Shown here: positions 22,640 through 33,700 of the stretch, one piece after another
Position numbering within the stretch: the first letter of the stretch is position 1
Layout of the letters: each line of letters opens with the position of its first letter
Origin: Ditylenchus dipsaci
Taxonomy: Eukaryota; Nematoda; Chromadorea; Rhabditida; Anguinidae
Assembly: GCA_004194705.1 (NCBI GenBank)
Contig: SADC01000509.1
Coordinates: forward strand, 19,410 to 83,409
DNA length: 64,000 bases
Reading direction: 5' to 3'
Notes under the pieces: model-generated
What the model was told of the DNA's origin: nothing
Databases searched by the model: none
The model's input: the letters and a program-made list of their open reading frames with translations, nothing else
Made by a program: the position numbers and the translations under genes

Positions 22640-22945
22640 TTTCATCTTGCGGCAAATCCCTGGCTAGGGAAGATTGCCGAAAACGAAAATTGCAAAACGA
22701 AGATTGCCATGACAAATAAAAGCTTAGTGAATACGAACATATACCACTCAATTTCACATAACGTACCCTTCATTTATCCGTTCGTTGGGTTTTGGCTAAA
22801 GGAAAATGACTAACTTTTTTATTCCACTTTTTATTTCGTTTGTTGCACTAAAACTTAATGTCGTTTTGGCAATTTTTCGGTTTGGCAATTTTCGTTTTGG
22901 CAATGTTCGTTTTGGCAATCTTCCCTAGCCAAATCCCTAATTCTG
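22640..22945. mobile_element. Inverted-repeat element with GATTGCCAAAACGAA tandem units
   Basis: The left end GGCTAGGGAAGATTGCC and right end GGCAATCTTCCCTAGCC pair exactly. Inside each end, units of about 15 bp of the type TTGCCAAAACGAA repeat two to four times. A similar tandem array lies at 43565-43710. Confidence 0.65.
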
Positions 22946-23012
22946 ACACCGGAGTACAAGTACAATATTTAGGGTAGCTTTAAAATGCGTTATTTTTTTC
23001 AAGGTCCAAGTA

Positions 23013-23432
23013 TTAACTTTTCCTGATCGCTGGATGGGCCGTAATTCTCCAAATCTTCCTTGGCCGCCGTACAGCCCCGACTTGACACCTTGCGACTTCT
23101 TTCTTTGGGGATGGATCAAAAGCCAAGTCTACAGAACGCCAATTGAAGATCTGCAGGAGGCGGTCAGAAGGATTGAGATGGCCTTCGAGGATTCACCGCA
23201 AGAGATGATCGATCGGTCCATTGAAGCATACCGTCGTCGGCTAGATGCTTACTTGCAGCCATTTTTCAATTTCTATGTGTCGAGTACAACATGCCATTTC
23301 CCATTCCATGCATTTCCTTTGCTATACAGCTTCTCTTCAATACAATTTTTAGTTTTCGAGAGTATTGAGCCTGCTCATTTGCTGGATTATTTGGAAAACG
23401 TTCCAAAAGAAAGCACAGCAGTTTACAAGTGA
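23013..23432 (+). pseudogene. Mariner/Tc1-type transposase, C-terminal remnant
   Basis: The frame (open from about 23013, with an internal Met at 23034) encodes LTFPDRWMGRNS, then WPPYSPDLTPCDFFLWGW, then VYRTPIEDLQEAVRRIE and RSIEAYRRRLDAYLQ. The YSPDLTPCDFFLW block surrounds the last catalytic acidic residue of mariner-like DDE/D transposases, and the following helical tail is typical of them. The N-terminal HTH domains and first two catalytic aspartates are absent, so this is a 5'-truncated, inactive copy. Homology stops near residue 85 of the frame (about 23265); the rest up to the stop is unrelated. Confidence 0.85.
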
Positions 23433-23668
23433 AATTATATGGATGTAATAGTGTGTGGATAAATAAGTTGCTGGATATGGCAAAAAAGTGAGCAAAATTA
23501 TTATTTTATTTTATTTCAATTATTTTATTTATTAAGCGTTTTTTTGCATCCAAATCTCCACGCCCTTTTCACTTGAATATAACTGAGTTCCAACATATGA
23601 TACCAACAAAGAATTCCAGTCGACAAACACATTCACTCGAGAAACTTTGCGCTACTATCACTTGAAAC

Positions 23669-24660
23669 CTAGGACTGAATTTTCCTGTACGACTGTTTTG
23701 AAGCGAGATTTGACTTGATTTGTTGATTTGTAATAAAAGATCTGTAAATATGATAGGGTATTACTATACGCTTGTTTTGCAAGCGATTGTCTCTTTTGTA
23801 TCTTTTTGAGAGCTTAGCTATGCAACTCTTACAGAAATTTATGGCCCAAATTACTGAAGCAAATTTGCTTCTTAAAGGACCTGTCTCCGAGAGAGCACGA
23901 TTGAGAAAAATGAGTTGTTCGGCATTGAACGGATCCAATTGACTTCGATCGTGGTGAAATATGTCCCTGGCATGGCTAAATAGCTGCTCACTTGGGTGAG
24001 AGATAGAAGGCGCAAAGAAACAGCGAGGAGCAGCTTTGGACAAGATAGGAAAGGGCACTATGTTCTTTTGCTAATAGCTGAGGGATCCAAATCAATCGAC
24101 ACCAGTTGCTCCGGATTGTAAGACACCATCTCCTAGAATAAACAAAAAAGCCATATAATACAGGAATTACTGAGTGGGGGTCATATATTCACTCACAAAT
24201 TCGTGATTTTGTTCTCACGTGGTAGTCGGACGAGTCTAGCCTTGTTGTTGATTGAAATTCACTTGGCGGGCAAAAAGGCTTCTTGGTTTCTGGCAGCCGG
24301 CTCTCTCATCTCCGATTCAAAATCGAATACAACTTTATGTCCAAAGCACTCTAACCTCCTGCAAATCGTAAATCTCATTCAAAGTAAACAAATTGTAAGA
24401 AAGTAGAAACCCGATGCATGAACAATGCATCGGCCGATTTATTACCTAGCTTCTCAAACTTCTTCAGGTACTCCTCATGCTGCTTTAGATGCCGAATAAG
24501 AGTAGAGACGCTTCAACCGGAAATTTTTAGCTCACAATTCTTGACATGCATGGCTCGACGTTCCTTGCAGACGACAATATCCGATTCTTTTTCAGATTCA
24601 TCTGATACCTTTTTTTCGAATAGATCGATCCGCCAGATATTGTGCTTCATTACCTAAAAT
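23669..24660 (-). pseudogene. hAT-family transposase remnant (BED finger and C-terminal dimerisation region)
   Basis: On the minus strand, 24058-23669 encodes a frame with SHPSEQLFSHARDIFHHDRS followed by LDPFNAEQLIFLNRAL. This matches the hAT C-terminal dimerisation motif (S-x-P-S-E-R-x-F, then a region ending in FLN-x-x-L). Upstream at about 24560-24420 the same strand encodes a stop-interrupted segment with SVSTLIRHLKQHEEYLKKFE, typical of the second half of a BED zinc finger. The catalytic centre between them is missing or unrecognisable, so the copy is internally deleted and has stops. Confidence 0.75.
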
Positions 24661-24859
24661 AAATTATAGAAATGAGGCGATTGGATTCAACTAAGCCAAT
24701 GAACAAAGCTTGCAAACCAGTATGAACAGTTCAAGAAACAACAAGTTGTAAAAGTCTGTAACTATACAGAAAAATTTAGAAGTATTTTAAGAAAAATTTC
24801 GAAGCAATTTTCGTCATGTTGCGATTTTTTAGAACCGTGAAAATGAACAATGAAAAACT

Positions 24860-24960
24860 CGCAAAACCCGCGGGTAACCCGCAATTATTTTTGCGGGTTA
24901 CCCGTTACCCGCACGTAATCGAAAACCCGCCCCGCAAACCGCCCCGCACACCTGGACATC
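24860..24960. repeat. GGGTTACCCG repeat
   Basis: ACCCGCGGGTAACCCGC and GCGGGTTACCCG variants recur within about 90 bp, forming a palindromic, GC-richer patch. Confidence 0.45.
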
Positions 24961-25019
24961 AACACTAATTGAAAGGGTGTCCAATTTTTTACCATCTTTA
25001 TATTAAGTTGAGTATCTTT

Positions 25020-26160
25020 TGACAAAATAAAATTCTCGGCGCTACTGTCATATAACCACCCCCTCCCTCCCAAAAGCTACAGTAATAAACCGCCTCACCT
25101 CCAAAATCGACCTACTGTCATATACCCCCCCCTAAACCCGACTTTTTTAGGAGGGTCTAAAAACCATTTTTATACAATAATTTCGCCATAAAAAGGCCAG
25201 AAAAGCAATTTAAATGGGATAACGGGCTGTATTGGGAGAGAAAAGGAATAATAGCTGCTTTACCATGTCTTTCAACTCGGGCCGTGGCAATAAGAGACTC
25301 TATATGCATTTTATGATCAAGTGTACTTCTTGGAATCATGTCTAAGGTAAGTGCGTGCGCGCATCGCTAATCTTCAAAGTGTGATCTTTCTATTTTAAGC
25401 TGTATTTTCGACTGCCCTACGACCGGGTACACATTTCTTGTAAAAGTTAAAAAAGTATGCACAAATCACACGTTTGAGCCCGTCCTAACGGGCGCTGGCC
25501 TACCCTTACCTAAGCCTTAGTCTAAGTGCGCAAAAAAAATCGGGCGCTACTGTAATATATCCCCCCCCCCAAAAAAATCGACTTACTGTCAATATACCCC
25601 CCCCCAAACCGACTTTTTTAGGGATGGTCAAAAATCATCTTTTACAATAATTTCGCCATAAAAAGACCAGAAAAGCAATTTCAATGGGATTGCGGGCTGT
25701 ATTGGGAGGGGAAGCGAATAATATAGGGGCCACTTTTCGAGATGGTTGGGATCCTTAGAGTATTGATTCTCTAAGCGTCTAAGGGTACTTTCAAACCCAG
25801 GAACTTGTGGTGCAGGCATCAGTATAAGTACTTTTCATCGATCAATATATCAGCGGGGTGGATCCCGCGGGTTTACACCTTGGTCTAGAACTTTTTGTGT
25901 GCTAGGCTGAATTTTTGGATGCTGGGCCTCTGGCCCGGCCTTGTAGATCGAGGGGAAATGTTCTTCGGTGAAAAAGCAAAGATGTCGAACATAGTTTTGA
26001 CTACTGGGGCCTATCGCACAAATAACTTTGGTATGCATGTTTTTTCATGCATCCAGAGTCACTTTCGAGTGATTTGTGTCGAAGGTATGTGGGTGTGCGC
26101 ATCTCAACTCCAAGCCCCAAGCCCCCTGCGCCCCGAAAAGGGGCTCAGGAGTACACTGAT
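25020..26160 (+). mobile_element. Two module-C half elements in direct orientation
   Basis: The first half (about 25035-25375) runs from GGCGCTACTGTCATATAACC through CCAGAAAAGCAATTTAAATG to the core edge ATGTCTAAGGTAAGTG. The second half (about 25540-26160) repeats the same outer arm, includes the CAAACCCAGGAACTTGTGG segment of the 20.1-kb element, and ends at the other core edge (GTCGAAGGTATGTGGG) and CCCCTGCGCCCC. Neither is a complete palindrome. They look like broken or rearranged copies. Confidence 0.65.
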
Positions 26161-26562
26161 AGACAATAGAGAAGTGTCTCCCGCCAATTCAAATTTTGCG
26201 TGTGCCGCTGTGCGCAAAAAGTATGGTCTTTTAGAAAATGTGAAAAAAAACTCGCCCCACAACCCAGAAAGTGCCGAAAATTTCTCCTGTAAAAAAGTTC
26301 GAACAAAAAAATCTGACACTGTATACGTGTTCAATGTACTAGATGAGACTGAAATTAGACTTAAAACTGTCTTTCCTTTCTTTATTAATAATTCAGTTCA
26401 TATGATAGTTTAGTTTTTAAAATAAAAAAAAGGTCTCTTTTCACCGTATCTTATCTCAAGTTTCAGAATGAAAAAATAAATTTTTGGTGACAAATATTTC
26501 AGTTAGCTTATATTTTTGTCCTTAACTCTAGCTATTTCTATTTTTCTCAGTATCAAGAAAAG

Positions 26563-28615
26563 ATGACATCAAATATTTCTGGCGATATTTTAGTAGATAC
26601 ATTTAAATTCTTCGACCGCTTCTATATAGAGGATTTAAAGGTGGTCAGCAAAAAATGGGCGTCATTTATTTCTGCTAATGAAAACTATTTGCCACTCTAC
26701 CATCTTGATACATTCAAGCTTGTAACATCTTTTTGGTTAATAATTTAGTTTAGGCGTTTCATTAAGTTAAACAATTTCTAAACTAATAAACTAAAAAATT
26801 AAGCTACCGCCGCTATAACATCACCCTTGGGGACCGCTCCAGGATAGCGTTATAGCAGGGGTGTTTATTGGGTAACTTAAAAAATTCATTTGCAAACATT
26901 TAGATTATAAATATTCAGCTCGAGGAGTTATTTGATAGAACGCGTTCTGAGAGCGGTAAAACACAATATAGGATTAATTCCATAATTTCATTAATAAAGA
27001 TTGAATAACTGTATTTACGGTCCTATCTAACAAAGATGGTTTTCTAGCCTTGGTCCCTTATAGTGTTTTATTCTTATTTTTCAGGCCTAGACCTAGGCAA
27101 GTGTAGGCAAGCATATGTTAGGTCGGATTCAAAAAATGTGTCTGAAATATCATCCATTTTTTGGATATCCAAGAATTCAGAAAATTTTGAATCAGGTCTC
27201 GATATTTTTGGGCTTGCCAATAGAATTTAAAAATCACAACACTCAGTAAGCAGATGTGCAAAATATCATTGTAAAACAAAAATTGACTACAAGTTAGTCA
27301 ATTGTTAGTCAACAGTTTTCATTTTGAATAATAAAAATGCATTTGTTGTCTTGTATTCTGATTTTTGGTTTTGACACACCGTGGCGGGACTCAGGCTCAA
27401 GTGCTTCCAAATTTTTTCAAGGAGAAGAAGAACACCATAATGGATTTTCTGCTAAGGTGGACTTCAGTCAGTTGCATCTTATAGTTAAAATAATGCCTGA
27501 CAAATATAGCTTTTCTGATAAAAACAACTTGAAATTCCCAAGGAACATTTATTTTTGTACTGAAAATTTTGCTCAAGAAGAAGCTAACAAGACTCCTAAA
27601 TATCGACTTTTTGAAAGCTACTTCCATCTTCTCAAAAAATGCTACTTCAACTTTATTGAAATAAAATATGGCAAAGGTTTCAATGTCTTTAAAAAGATCT
27701 TTAACAGAAGCGATGCTATCAAATGCGAAAGATTCGAACTGAAATTTCCAACTGATGAAAATAGATACCCATTATACATTCAAGCTAAGTCATTAGAATG
27801 CCTCTTGGCTGTGAGAACTAAAGTGTTGTATGTGCATGGACCTGGAGACTGTGAAATTGATTTTGTTGAGCACTTTGAAAATATACTCTTAAATAATGGA
27901 GACCAGTTTGCAGAAATAATTTTTCACTGGCTGGATTATTTGCCCTTAATCTTTTTTCAAAGATTGATTCAGGTTTGAATTTCTTTGTTGCGTTAGCGTT
28001 ATAATAACATCTTTTTTTTCACCCTTCATTTCGAAAAACCATCATTTGATACTTGTGCTTTTTCGGGTTTTTTTATGCCACGAATAGACAAAAAGTTCAT
28101 CTACTAACTTATTCTGTGTAACTACAGGGTGGGGCAAAAAAAATCGGCCATTTTTATAAATTTTTGTCAAGGGCTTCTGCGCACCGGTGAACCCCAAACC
28201 AGTTTTTGAGGTTTCAACCAATCGAAGTAAAAAAGATAAGCACACAAAGGTTATTACACTCAGTAAAACAGTTTCACTCGTAAAACAATAGTAAAAGATA
28301 ACACAACAAAAAGAATACGATAACGGTACTACTCCATGAAAAACTAAGAAATGGCCGGGTTTTTCCGCCCCACTGTGTATTAAGGAGCTAATAAGTAAAA
28401 GTTCTCGTTTTTAGAAATTTTTGATGTCGGATGACATTTCGAAGACTACAGTGAGCCAAATCACGTTTCAACTACAATATGGACGAATTCCTGCAGAAAT
28501 TTTTCAAATCTGCAAAAATGGCAAGCGCAATGCAACTGGAAACAAATTACGCTATAAAGTTACCAACGAACGCACAGGAATGAAATTAAATGTCACTCTT
28601 AGTATTCATTAGCAT
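26563..28615 (+). CDS. F-box protein, at least three exons
   Basis: Exon 1 starts at 26563, just after TTTTTCTCAG and 12 nt of leader, and encodes ISGDILVDTFKFFDRF then IEDLKVVSKKWASFI, an F-box. F-box proteins act as SCF ubiquitin-ligase adaptors that bind Skp1. It probably ends at AAGCTT|GTAAC (26721). The large second exon lies within 27337-27972 (about 200 codons, including WLDYLPLIFFQRL) and ends ATTCAG|GTTTG. Exon 3 (28415-28615) follows CGTTTTTAG in the matching phase and ends with NKLRYKVTNERTGMKLNVT, resembling the C-termini of nematode F-box proteins. The join between exons 1 and 2 is unresolved. A TA-flanked MITE sits in the last intron. Confidence 0.65.
26800..26875. repeat. Fragment of pogo-like MITE
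   Basis: CTTGGGGACCGCTCCAGGAT resembles the inner part of the TA-ended elements at 40392 (AGGGACCGACGCCAGG) and 41717 (GGACCGGCTCCAGG). It lies between the first two F-box exons. Confidence 0.4.
28123..28379. mobile_element. TA-flanked MITE in the F-box intron, 257 bp
   Basis: Left TACAGGGTGGGGCAAAAAAA and right TTTTTCCGCCCCACTGTGTA are terminal inverted repeats bounded by TA, with GGCCATTT just inside both ends. This fits a Tc1/mariner-derived non-autonomous element. It lies wholly within the intron 27973-28414, leaving both splice sites intact. Confidence 0.8.
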
Positions 28616-29031
28616 TCGTAATTTAAAAACAGATTGAAAACATTATTTTAAATGTGTCTGAATGATAAACTAACACGGGTAGATACATGACACTTACAGT
28701 ATATTCTGTATTAAAGACCCGCTATCTCTCAGCGATCGATGCCTCAAAAACCCACCTGGCGACCGTCCTTCCCTATCTCACTGTTGCGACGTGCCTAACT
28801 ACCCACCCTAATTAACCACTCAAAAACCTACCTGACCACCTACCTATTAAAAGAAAATAGTATCAGAAGAATATTATGAAAATGAGTTATTAAGAAATTG
28901 AATGGTTACTTCAACTTCTAAAAGGATACTCACGACCTACCTTTCGATTGCTCACAGCTAGTCAGTCTAATATAACTCATGAGTGTCCTCTTGCAATAAG
29001 ACTTACCTCTTTAAAAGTTCTGGGTTCAATG

Positions 29032-29618
29032 GGTTCTGGTACGGAATGGGTACCAAAAATTGCCTTGGTCGCCCCTTTTGGTTTTTTTTCAATTTTTATT
29101 AAATTAAATTTTCAAATTATTGCTTTTGTATTGTTTGTTTCGAAGCGAAAGTTGTTTTTTGTTTCTGTTAGACATGTTTTTTGTTTCATTTACACATCTT
29201 TATGTAGTATATGCACATAGTTTCCCAAAAATGAGAACACAGCTTTTTGACTCGTTGGCAGAGGTGGACTTTGCAAATTTCCGTCTGCGCGATGCTCTCA
29301 AGCTGACAGAAGAGAATGTTTTGCACCTTTTCGTTTCCCTTGGGTTGATAAAGAACAAAAAGAAGTGCCAGGAGTGCGGAAGAGACATGCATGTGGTCAA
29401 AAGGAGCAAACTACTCGACGGAATTTGGGTAAAAGAATGTGCTGAACATGTTTAATTGTTCTTTTAGTGGTTGTGCCAGTCAAAGGGTGTGCACTGCTCG
29501 CATGAATCAATCAGGTCTGGAAAGCCAAATTTAAATAATAAGCCAAATTTAATAAAAATTGAAAAAAAACCGAAGGGGGGACCAAGGCAATTTTTGGTAC
29601 CCATTCCGTACCAGAACC
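29032..29618. mobile_element. Element carrying a Merlin-like transposase fragment
   Basis: The terminal inverted repeats start GGTTCTGGTACGGAATGGGT and continue into CCAAAAATTGCCTTGGTC. An 18-bp direct repeat, GACTTACCTCTTTAAAAG, lies at 29000-29017 and 29619-29636. On the right it abuts the element; on the left it is 14 bp away. The interior encodes the zinc-ribbon exons described separately. Merlin (IS1016/ISXO2-like) elements have GG-ended repeats and 8-9 bp duplications, so the ends fit only in part. Confidence 0.6.
29231..29530 (+). pseudogene. Merlin/ISXO2-like transposase N-terminal fragment
   Basis: Exon 1 (29231-29428) encodes ENVLHLFVSLGLI then KKCQECGRDMHVVKRSK and DGIW. A 39-bp intron (29429-29467, GTAAAA...CTTTTAG) joins it in frame to WLCQSKGVHCSHESIRSGK. 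The spacing CxxC...DGxxW.C.....C is that of the zinc ribbon at the N-terminus of IS1595/ISXO2-type transposases, the Merlin family of eukaryotes. Intron removal is what brings the second cysteine pair into line, which supports the splice call. The DDE domain is absent: the frame runs straight into the right terminal repeat, so the copy is an internally deleted, non-autonomous derivative. Confidence 0.65.
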
Positions 29619-29829
29619 GACTTACCTCTTTAAAAGGCATTTTCTGTAAAAGAAGACCGCTACTCGTTCCCTCAAATTTTTCGAAATTTTTCGAAATTTC
29701 TAAAAAAAGACTCTTGAAAAAGGCGCGGACCAGTTACACGGGCTGAAAAAAGACTTTTGAAAAAGGCGCGGACCAGTTATATATTCAAAAAAATTTATTT
29801 TTAGGTACAAATTAGTTATTTTGTAAAAA

Positions 29830-29905
29830 AAGCTTAGTGCCTCACCAAACTCACGAACACATTCGGTCGACGTGAGCACTTTACCACTGAGCCACCCAAA
29901 TTGTA
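29830..29905 (-). repeat. tRNA-like SINE head
   Basis: On the minus strand GGGTGGCTCAGTGGTAAAGT is a strong A-box/D-arm match, followed by a CTCACG...CGTGAG stem, but no acceptor stem and no proper B-box. Probably a tRNA-derived repeat fragment. Confidence 0.35.
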
Positions 29906-30302
29906 GAATATATCATGACTTATTACTCTTAACAAAACCACCAGAATAAATTTCAAAATAATTATTTTTTGAATCTGACTGCTGCCAGCTTTCCAAAAAA
30001 GTCCCCGGCCGTCATATTAAAGGAAATACGGCGCTATGATTTTTTGAAATTGCCGCAAATTATTTTGAGTTGTGAAATATTTTCGTGTACAGAATATTCA
30101 GTCTTTCAACTAGCTCAAGTGAATTCGCTTTATCTTCTCTGTCGTTTTGAACTAAGTCGTGGCTACAAAAACTCTGTGATCTCTCGGACTTGCGCTTCAA
30201 ATGGTCAGTTTCTGGTAGAATTGATGTTTGCTGTTAGTTTGATTCAATATTCATCTCGCCTCACGTGGTTCATGGTTAATTTTACAATGAGCTTGTCTTC
30301 AG

Positions 30303-31618
30303 ATGACAATTAAAAGTTTTCTGTGGATGTTGGCTGCTCTTCTGTTCTTCAGCTGGAAGCTTATGGGATGCCAGAAAAAGGGCAAGGATAGACCGAAAAA
30401 AGGAACTCTCACTGATCCTACTTCTGGTCTGTTATTTATTTTCACTGGTGTTATAGTAGGTTATTGTGAACTTTTATATGTGTTCAGGTGTAAAAGCTCC
30501 GCTGCCTCAAGGAACGCCAGCCGCTGCTGCGTCTGCTCCAACACCTACTGCATCTGGAGGAACGCCTGTCGCTGTTGCTGCTCCTACGACTCCTGCTGTG
30601 CCTGCGAATCAGACCCTGCAGCGCCAGTTCAAGCTCCGACTGCTGCTGCTACCGCTGCGGTTCCTACGCAAAACGCGATTGAGGTTTGTCTATAATTGAT
30701 ACACTCGGTTCTAATTAAAATTATAATTTTTTCAGGACGAGCAACAGTATGAGGGTCAGTCCGGTTTTAGCACTACTACTAATATTCTTCTTTGTGCCCT
30801 AACTTGTGATCTTCCTATTAAGATCAAACTATTTGGCATATGCACAGATCTTTCGAGATAATTAATTGAATTGGTATTACGTCAAAATATTTGGCAATAG
30901 ACAAAATCATAATAGACAATGATAAAATAGTAATTTTGCCTAGGACTAGATTGCCTTCCGATAGCCAAAAATCTTTTTTTGTATTTTCATATTCCACCTG
31001 GTGGATGAAGCCATAAATTACCACCTTTGGCATACAGTCAAGTCCCGATAACCCTATTTTTTAAAATAAGGTGGCAAATTGATTGAAAAGCGTTGGTCTC
31101 TGTGGCAAGAATTTCGTCATTGGTGAAAATTACATAAGAAATCAGAATATCGTGTCGTATTTTCTCTTATAGTATTGCTTCCTCTGATAGTAGCCCCCTC
31201 GACTTTGAGCATCTGTATTACAGCGTAGGACAATTAACTTGCAGACCTGTTTAGGGCATTTCTTAACCTCTACGATCTCTAGCGATTCTGCTTTTTAGAT
31301 CTTGTTTGTGCACGCGAAAATTTCGAGATCGAATTTTCCCGATTTTAGTGGGCTTGAACAATAGGAGCCCATGGGCCACTATTAGAGGAAATACGATAAT
31401 TGCTACTTTTGTGTCCAAACTGTTCACAAACAGCTGTTCAAGGATTTTAAGAATGTAGCTACAAAGTTTCGGATCCACCGTGAGGACGAGTTTTTAGGGT
31501 ATCGGGAACTGTCTGTTATTACATAGTCATTTCTTCCCGGCTTGTGAAGTTCCAATTATACTCCACGTTATCATTTTCAGATGTGACAATTGACGACAAA
31601 GCCGCTGGAGCTAACTAG
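30303..31618 (+). CDS. Secreted Ala/Pro/Thr-rich protein, four exons
   Basis: The ATG directly follows TTGTCTTCAG, a likely trans-splice acceptor. Exon 1 (30303-30426) encodes a signal peptide (MTIKSFLWMLAALLFFSW) and a basic stretch, KKGKDRPKKG. Intron 1 is 30427-30487. Exon 2 (30488-30683) encodes the low-complexity region (APLPQGTPAAAASAPTPTA, then APVQAPTAAATAAVPTQ). The two parts are in different frames, so one base appears missing near 30615. Intron 2 is 30684-30735, exon 3 is 30736-30754, and intron 3 (30755-31580) holds a MITE. Exon 4 (31581-31618) encodes VTIDDKAAGAN and the stop. AATAAA follows at 31720. The function is unknown; it is probably extracellular. Confidence 0.6.
31033..31517. 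mobile_element. pogo-like MITE inside intron 3 of the secreted-protein gene
   Basis: Left TACAGTCAAGTCCCGATAAC and right AGGGTATCGGGAACTGTCTG are imperfect terminal inverted repeats with the CAGT start and TA flank typical of pogo-type elements. A TACCGTATTT-family copy (about 31146-31400) is nested inside it. Confidence 0.6.
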
Positions 31619-31719
31619 AGGATTAGAAGGATCACTGGGTCTTAGTGTCGTACATCCTTCGCTCAATTATTCGCTATAAACGTCGGTTCATATAAATGTG
31701 TGTATGTGCGAAACAATTC

Positions 31720-31725
31720 AATAAA
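31720..31725 (+). terminator. Polyadenylation signal AATAAA
   Basis: It lies about 100 bp after the proposed stop codon of the secreted-protein gene and supports the final exon call. Confidence 0.5.
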
Positions 31726-31849
31726 GAAAGGACTGATTGTTCTTAATTTTGTACATTAGTGGAGATTTTTATTTGCCGGCTTACGTGAATTTTTACCTTG
31801 AGAAATCTGTCAAATTGGTGTAAAGTTGATCTCTAAAGGTGCTTACCCA

Positions 31850-32400
31850 GTGAGGGGGTGAAGGTGCAGCTCTGAAGGTGCAGAGCTCATTGGGTACAAA
31901 CTGGATCCGAACCTCCGCACTCCCGCACTAAGAGCGGCACCACCACAGTGCGGGGATTTGCCTCCTCGTCGCGAGTGCGGGTGCAAATCCGCACCGGCGC
32001 ACTCAATTTTTCAATGCATTTTTGCATTTTCAGAATTTAGTCGGATATTTTTTTCCACGTGAGATATGCCGAAAAATGTATTTTTTTCTGAGTTGATTAA
32101 CGTTTATCAAATTTCGGAATTCATCGTAGAACAAAATTATGGCCCCTCAAAATGTATAAATTTCTCGGGCGGCGGTAAATTGAACCTCTACAAATTGAAC
32201 CTCTACAAATTGAACCCGGTAAATTGACCCTCCGGTAAATTGAACCTCCAAATTTGTCTTGAGAGGATTGTTATCAAAGCTAATTATATTTTTCGGAGTT
32301 GGTAAATCAGGTTAGGACGAGGAACCATCTCGGTGGGGATGGGACATAACACCGCGGCGACAAAACACCGCCTACGACAAAACACCGCCGCCATAGTTAA
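31850..32400. repeat. Cluster of microrepeats
   Basis: Three local repeats lie side by side: GGTGCAGCTCTGAAGGTGCAG with a GC-rich inverted segment (about 31860-32010), a 16-bp unit GGTAAATTGAACCTCC with variants, about five copies (32170-32250), and GACAAAACACCGCC, about three copies (32345-32395). No gene is seen. Confidence 0.55.
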
Positions 32401-32679
32401 ATACCTATATAATCGATTCTTACATGTCCTGCTTGACTATAACCAGATTTAAATTGAGGAGCGAGTACATTGGTACGTGGTTTTGTTTTTTGTATGTGGA
32501 GTTTTGGTGGCCTACTATTGTTCGTGCTACTATTTTGGCTGACCACCCTAAATTTTAGAGATTAGCTCAGAATTTTTCTGATTCAAACTATGTCAAATTC
32601 ATGATAAATTCTTGTTGTTGCTTTCAAAGGGAAAGGCAGCCTTTCCATTTTCCTGTCTAATCACGGCCCACAAACAAAA

Positions 32680-32830
32680 AGAGGATAAACATAGCTTTGA
32701 ATTCTGGGGCTTACCGCAAAAAGACACTCTGGTATGCACGTTTTTTAATGTGTTCATACTCTGGACTCCAGAGTTACTTTCGAGTGATTTGTGTACTTGG
32801 ATCGGGGACTAGTACTTGGATCGGAGACGT
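32680..32830. mobile_element. Fragment of foldback core flank
   Basis: ACATAGCTTTGAATTCTGGGG, CTCTGGTATGCACGTTTTTT and CGAGTGATTTGTGT follow the order of the flank next to the core in the intact elements. The core itself is missing and replaced by an ACTTGGATCGG duplication. Confidence 0.55.
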
Positions 32831-33044
32831 CCTGGGAATCTCGGGTGTTGTAAGCCAAAAACTTATTTATTTTTTGCAATAAAATGATTTCACAAACATT
32901 TCTACAGTTGGCATATTTTTGATCTAAATACGACCTAAGAATAAAGGTTTTTAGATGCATAGCCTAATAAAGATCACGTTTTTGAGTATTTTGATTAAAT
33001 AATCGGTAAAATCCAAAGTTTACGCAGCTTTGCTTTAAGAAATA

Positions 33045-33700
33045 CAGTCGGACCTCGAATCCAAGACGACCAAAAATAAGAGTGGGGCAAAAGCGTCAAA
33101 ATTCGGATTTGAAAAAGTGTTTGAGCAAGCTGAAACATTTACCTTATTTTCCAAAATGTACTTTACTTTAGAATTTTGAGATCGGAGGCCTGCATTTACT
33201 CAAAGTTCAACTGTAGTTATGTTAAGTACCGCTCAGAATAGATGACCGCTACACCTAGAAACACCCCCGGGGCAAGTACAACCCGATCCTACAACCATTA
33301 TACGAAATCTATCTGAACTCTCTGTTACACACTAAACCACATCCAGCAGATTAATGCTGAGATGGGCAAAATGAGAGCACAGCACTACGACCCATGCCTA
33401 CACACAACCACCGAATATAACGCCAGACCAGAGGGCCAGCTTTCCAAAATTTGATCAAACACTCCGAAGAGGTTCGGCTCCAATAGAAACCTTTAGGATT
33501 CTAATTTGAGTCGAGTAGAATGGCAACTTTTGACTATTCATAGTTTCTGCTCTTCCACACCTTGCTGGGTTTATTGTCTTATCAAAAGGTTAGAGAATAA
33601 TATACTCTTTGGTATACAAAAATGACTCAAACTTCAAGTGACCAACACTACGAGCCACGGCGTGTCAAACACGTCAAATGACCAAATCGGGCTTGGCGTT
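33045..33700. other. Possible pogo-like end and an unexplained GC-richer block
   Basis: TACAGTCGGACCTCGAATCC at 33047 looks like a pogo-type terminal repeat. The block 33230-33460 is richer in GC than its surroundings and has an open plus-strand frame containing INAEMGKMRAQHYDPCLHT. I recognise no family and cannot call a gene. Confidence 0.3.

Noticed and set aside
25895..26413. 172-residue plus-strand frame
   Set aside because: Most of it reads through the flank and core edge of a module-C half element; the last part is AT-rich and featureless.
29830..29905. Functional tRNA gene
   Set aside because: Good A-box but no acceptor stem and no B-box in the right place.
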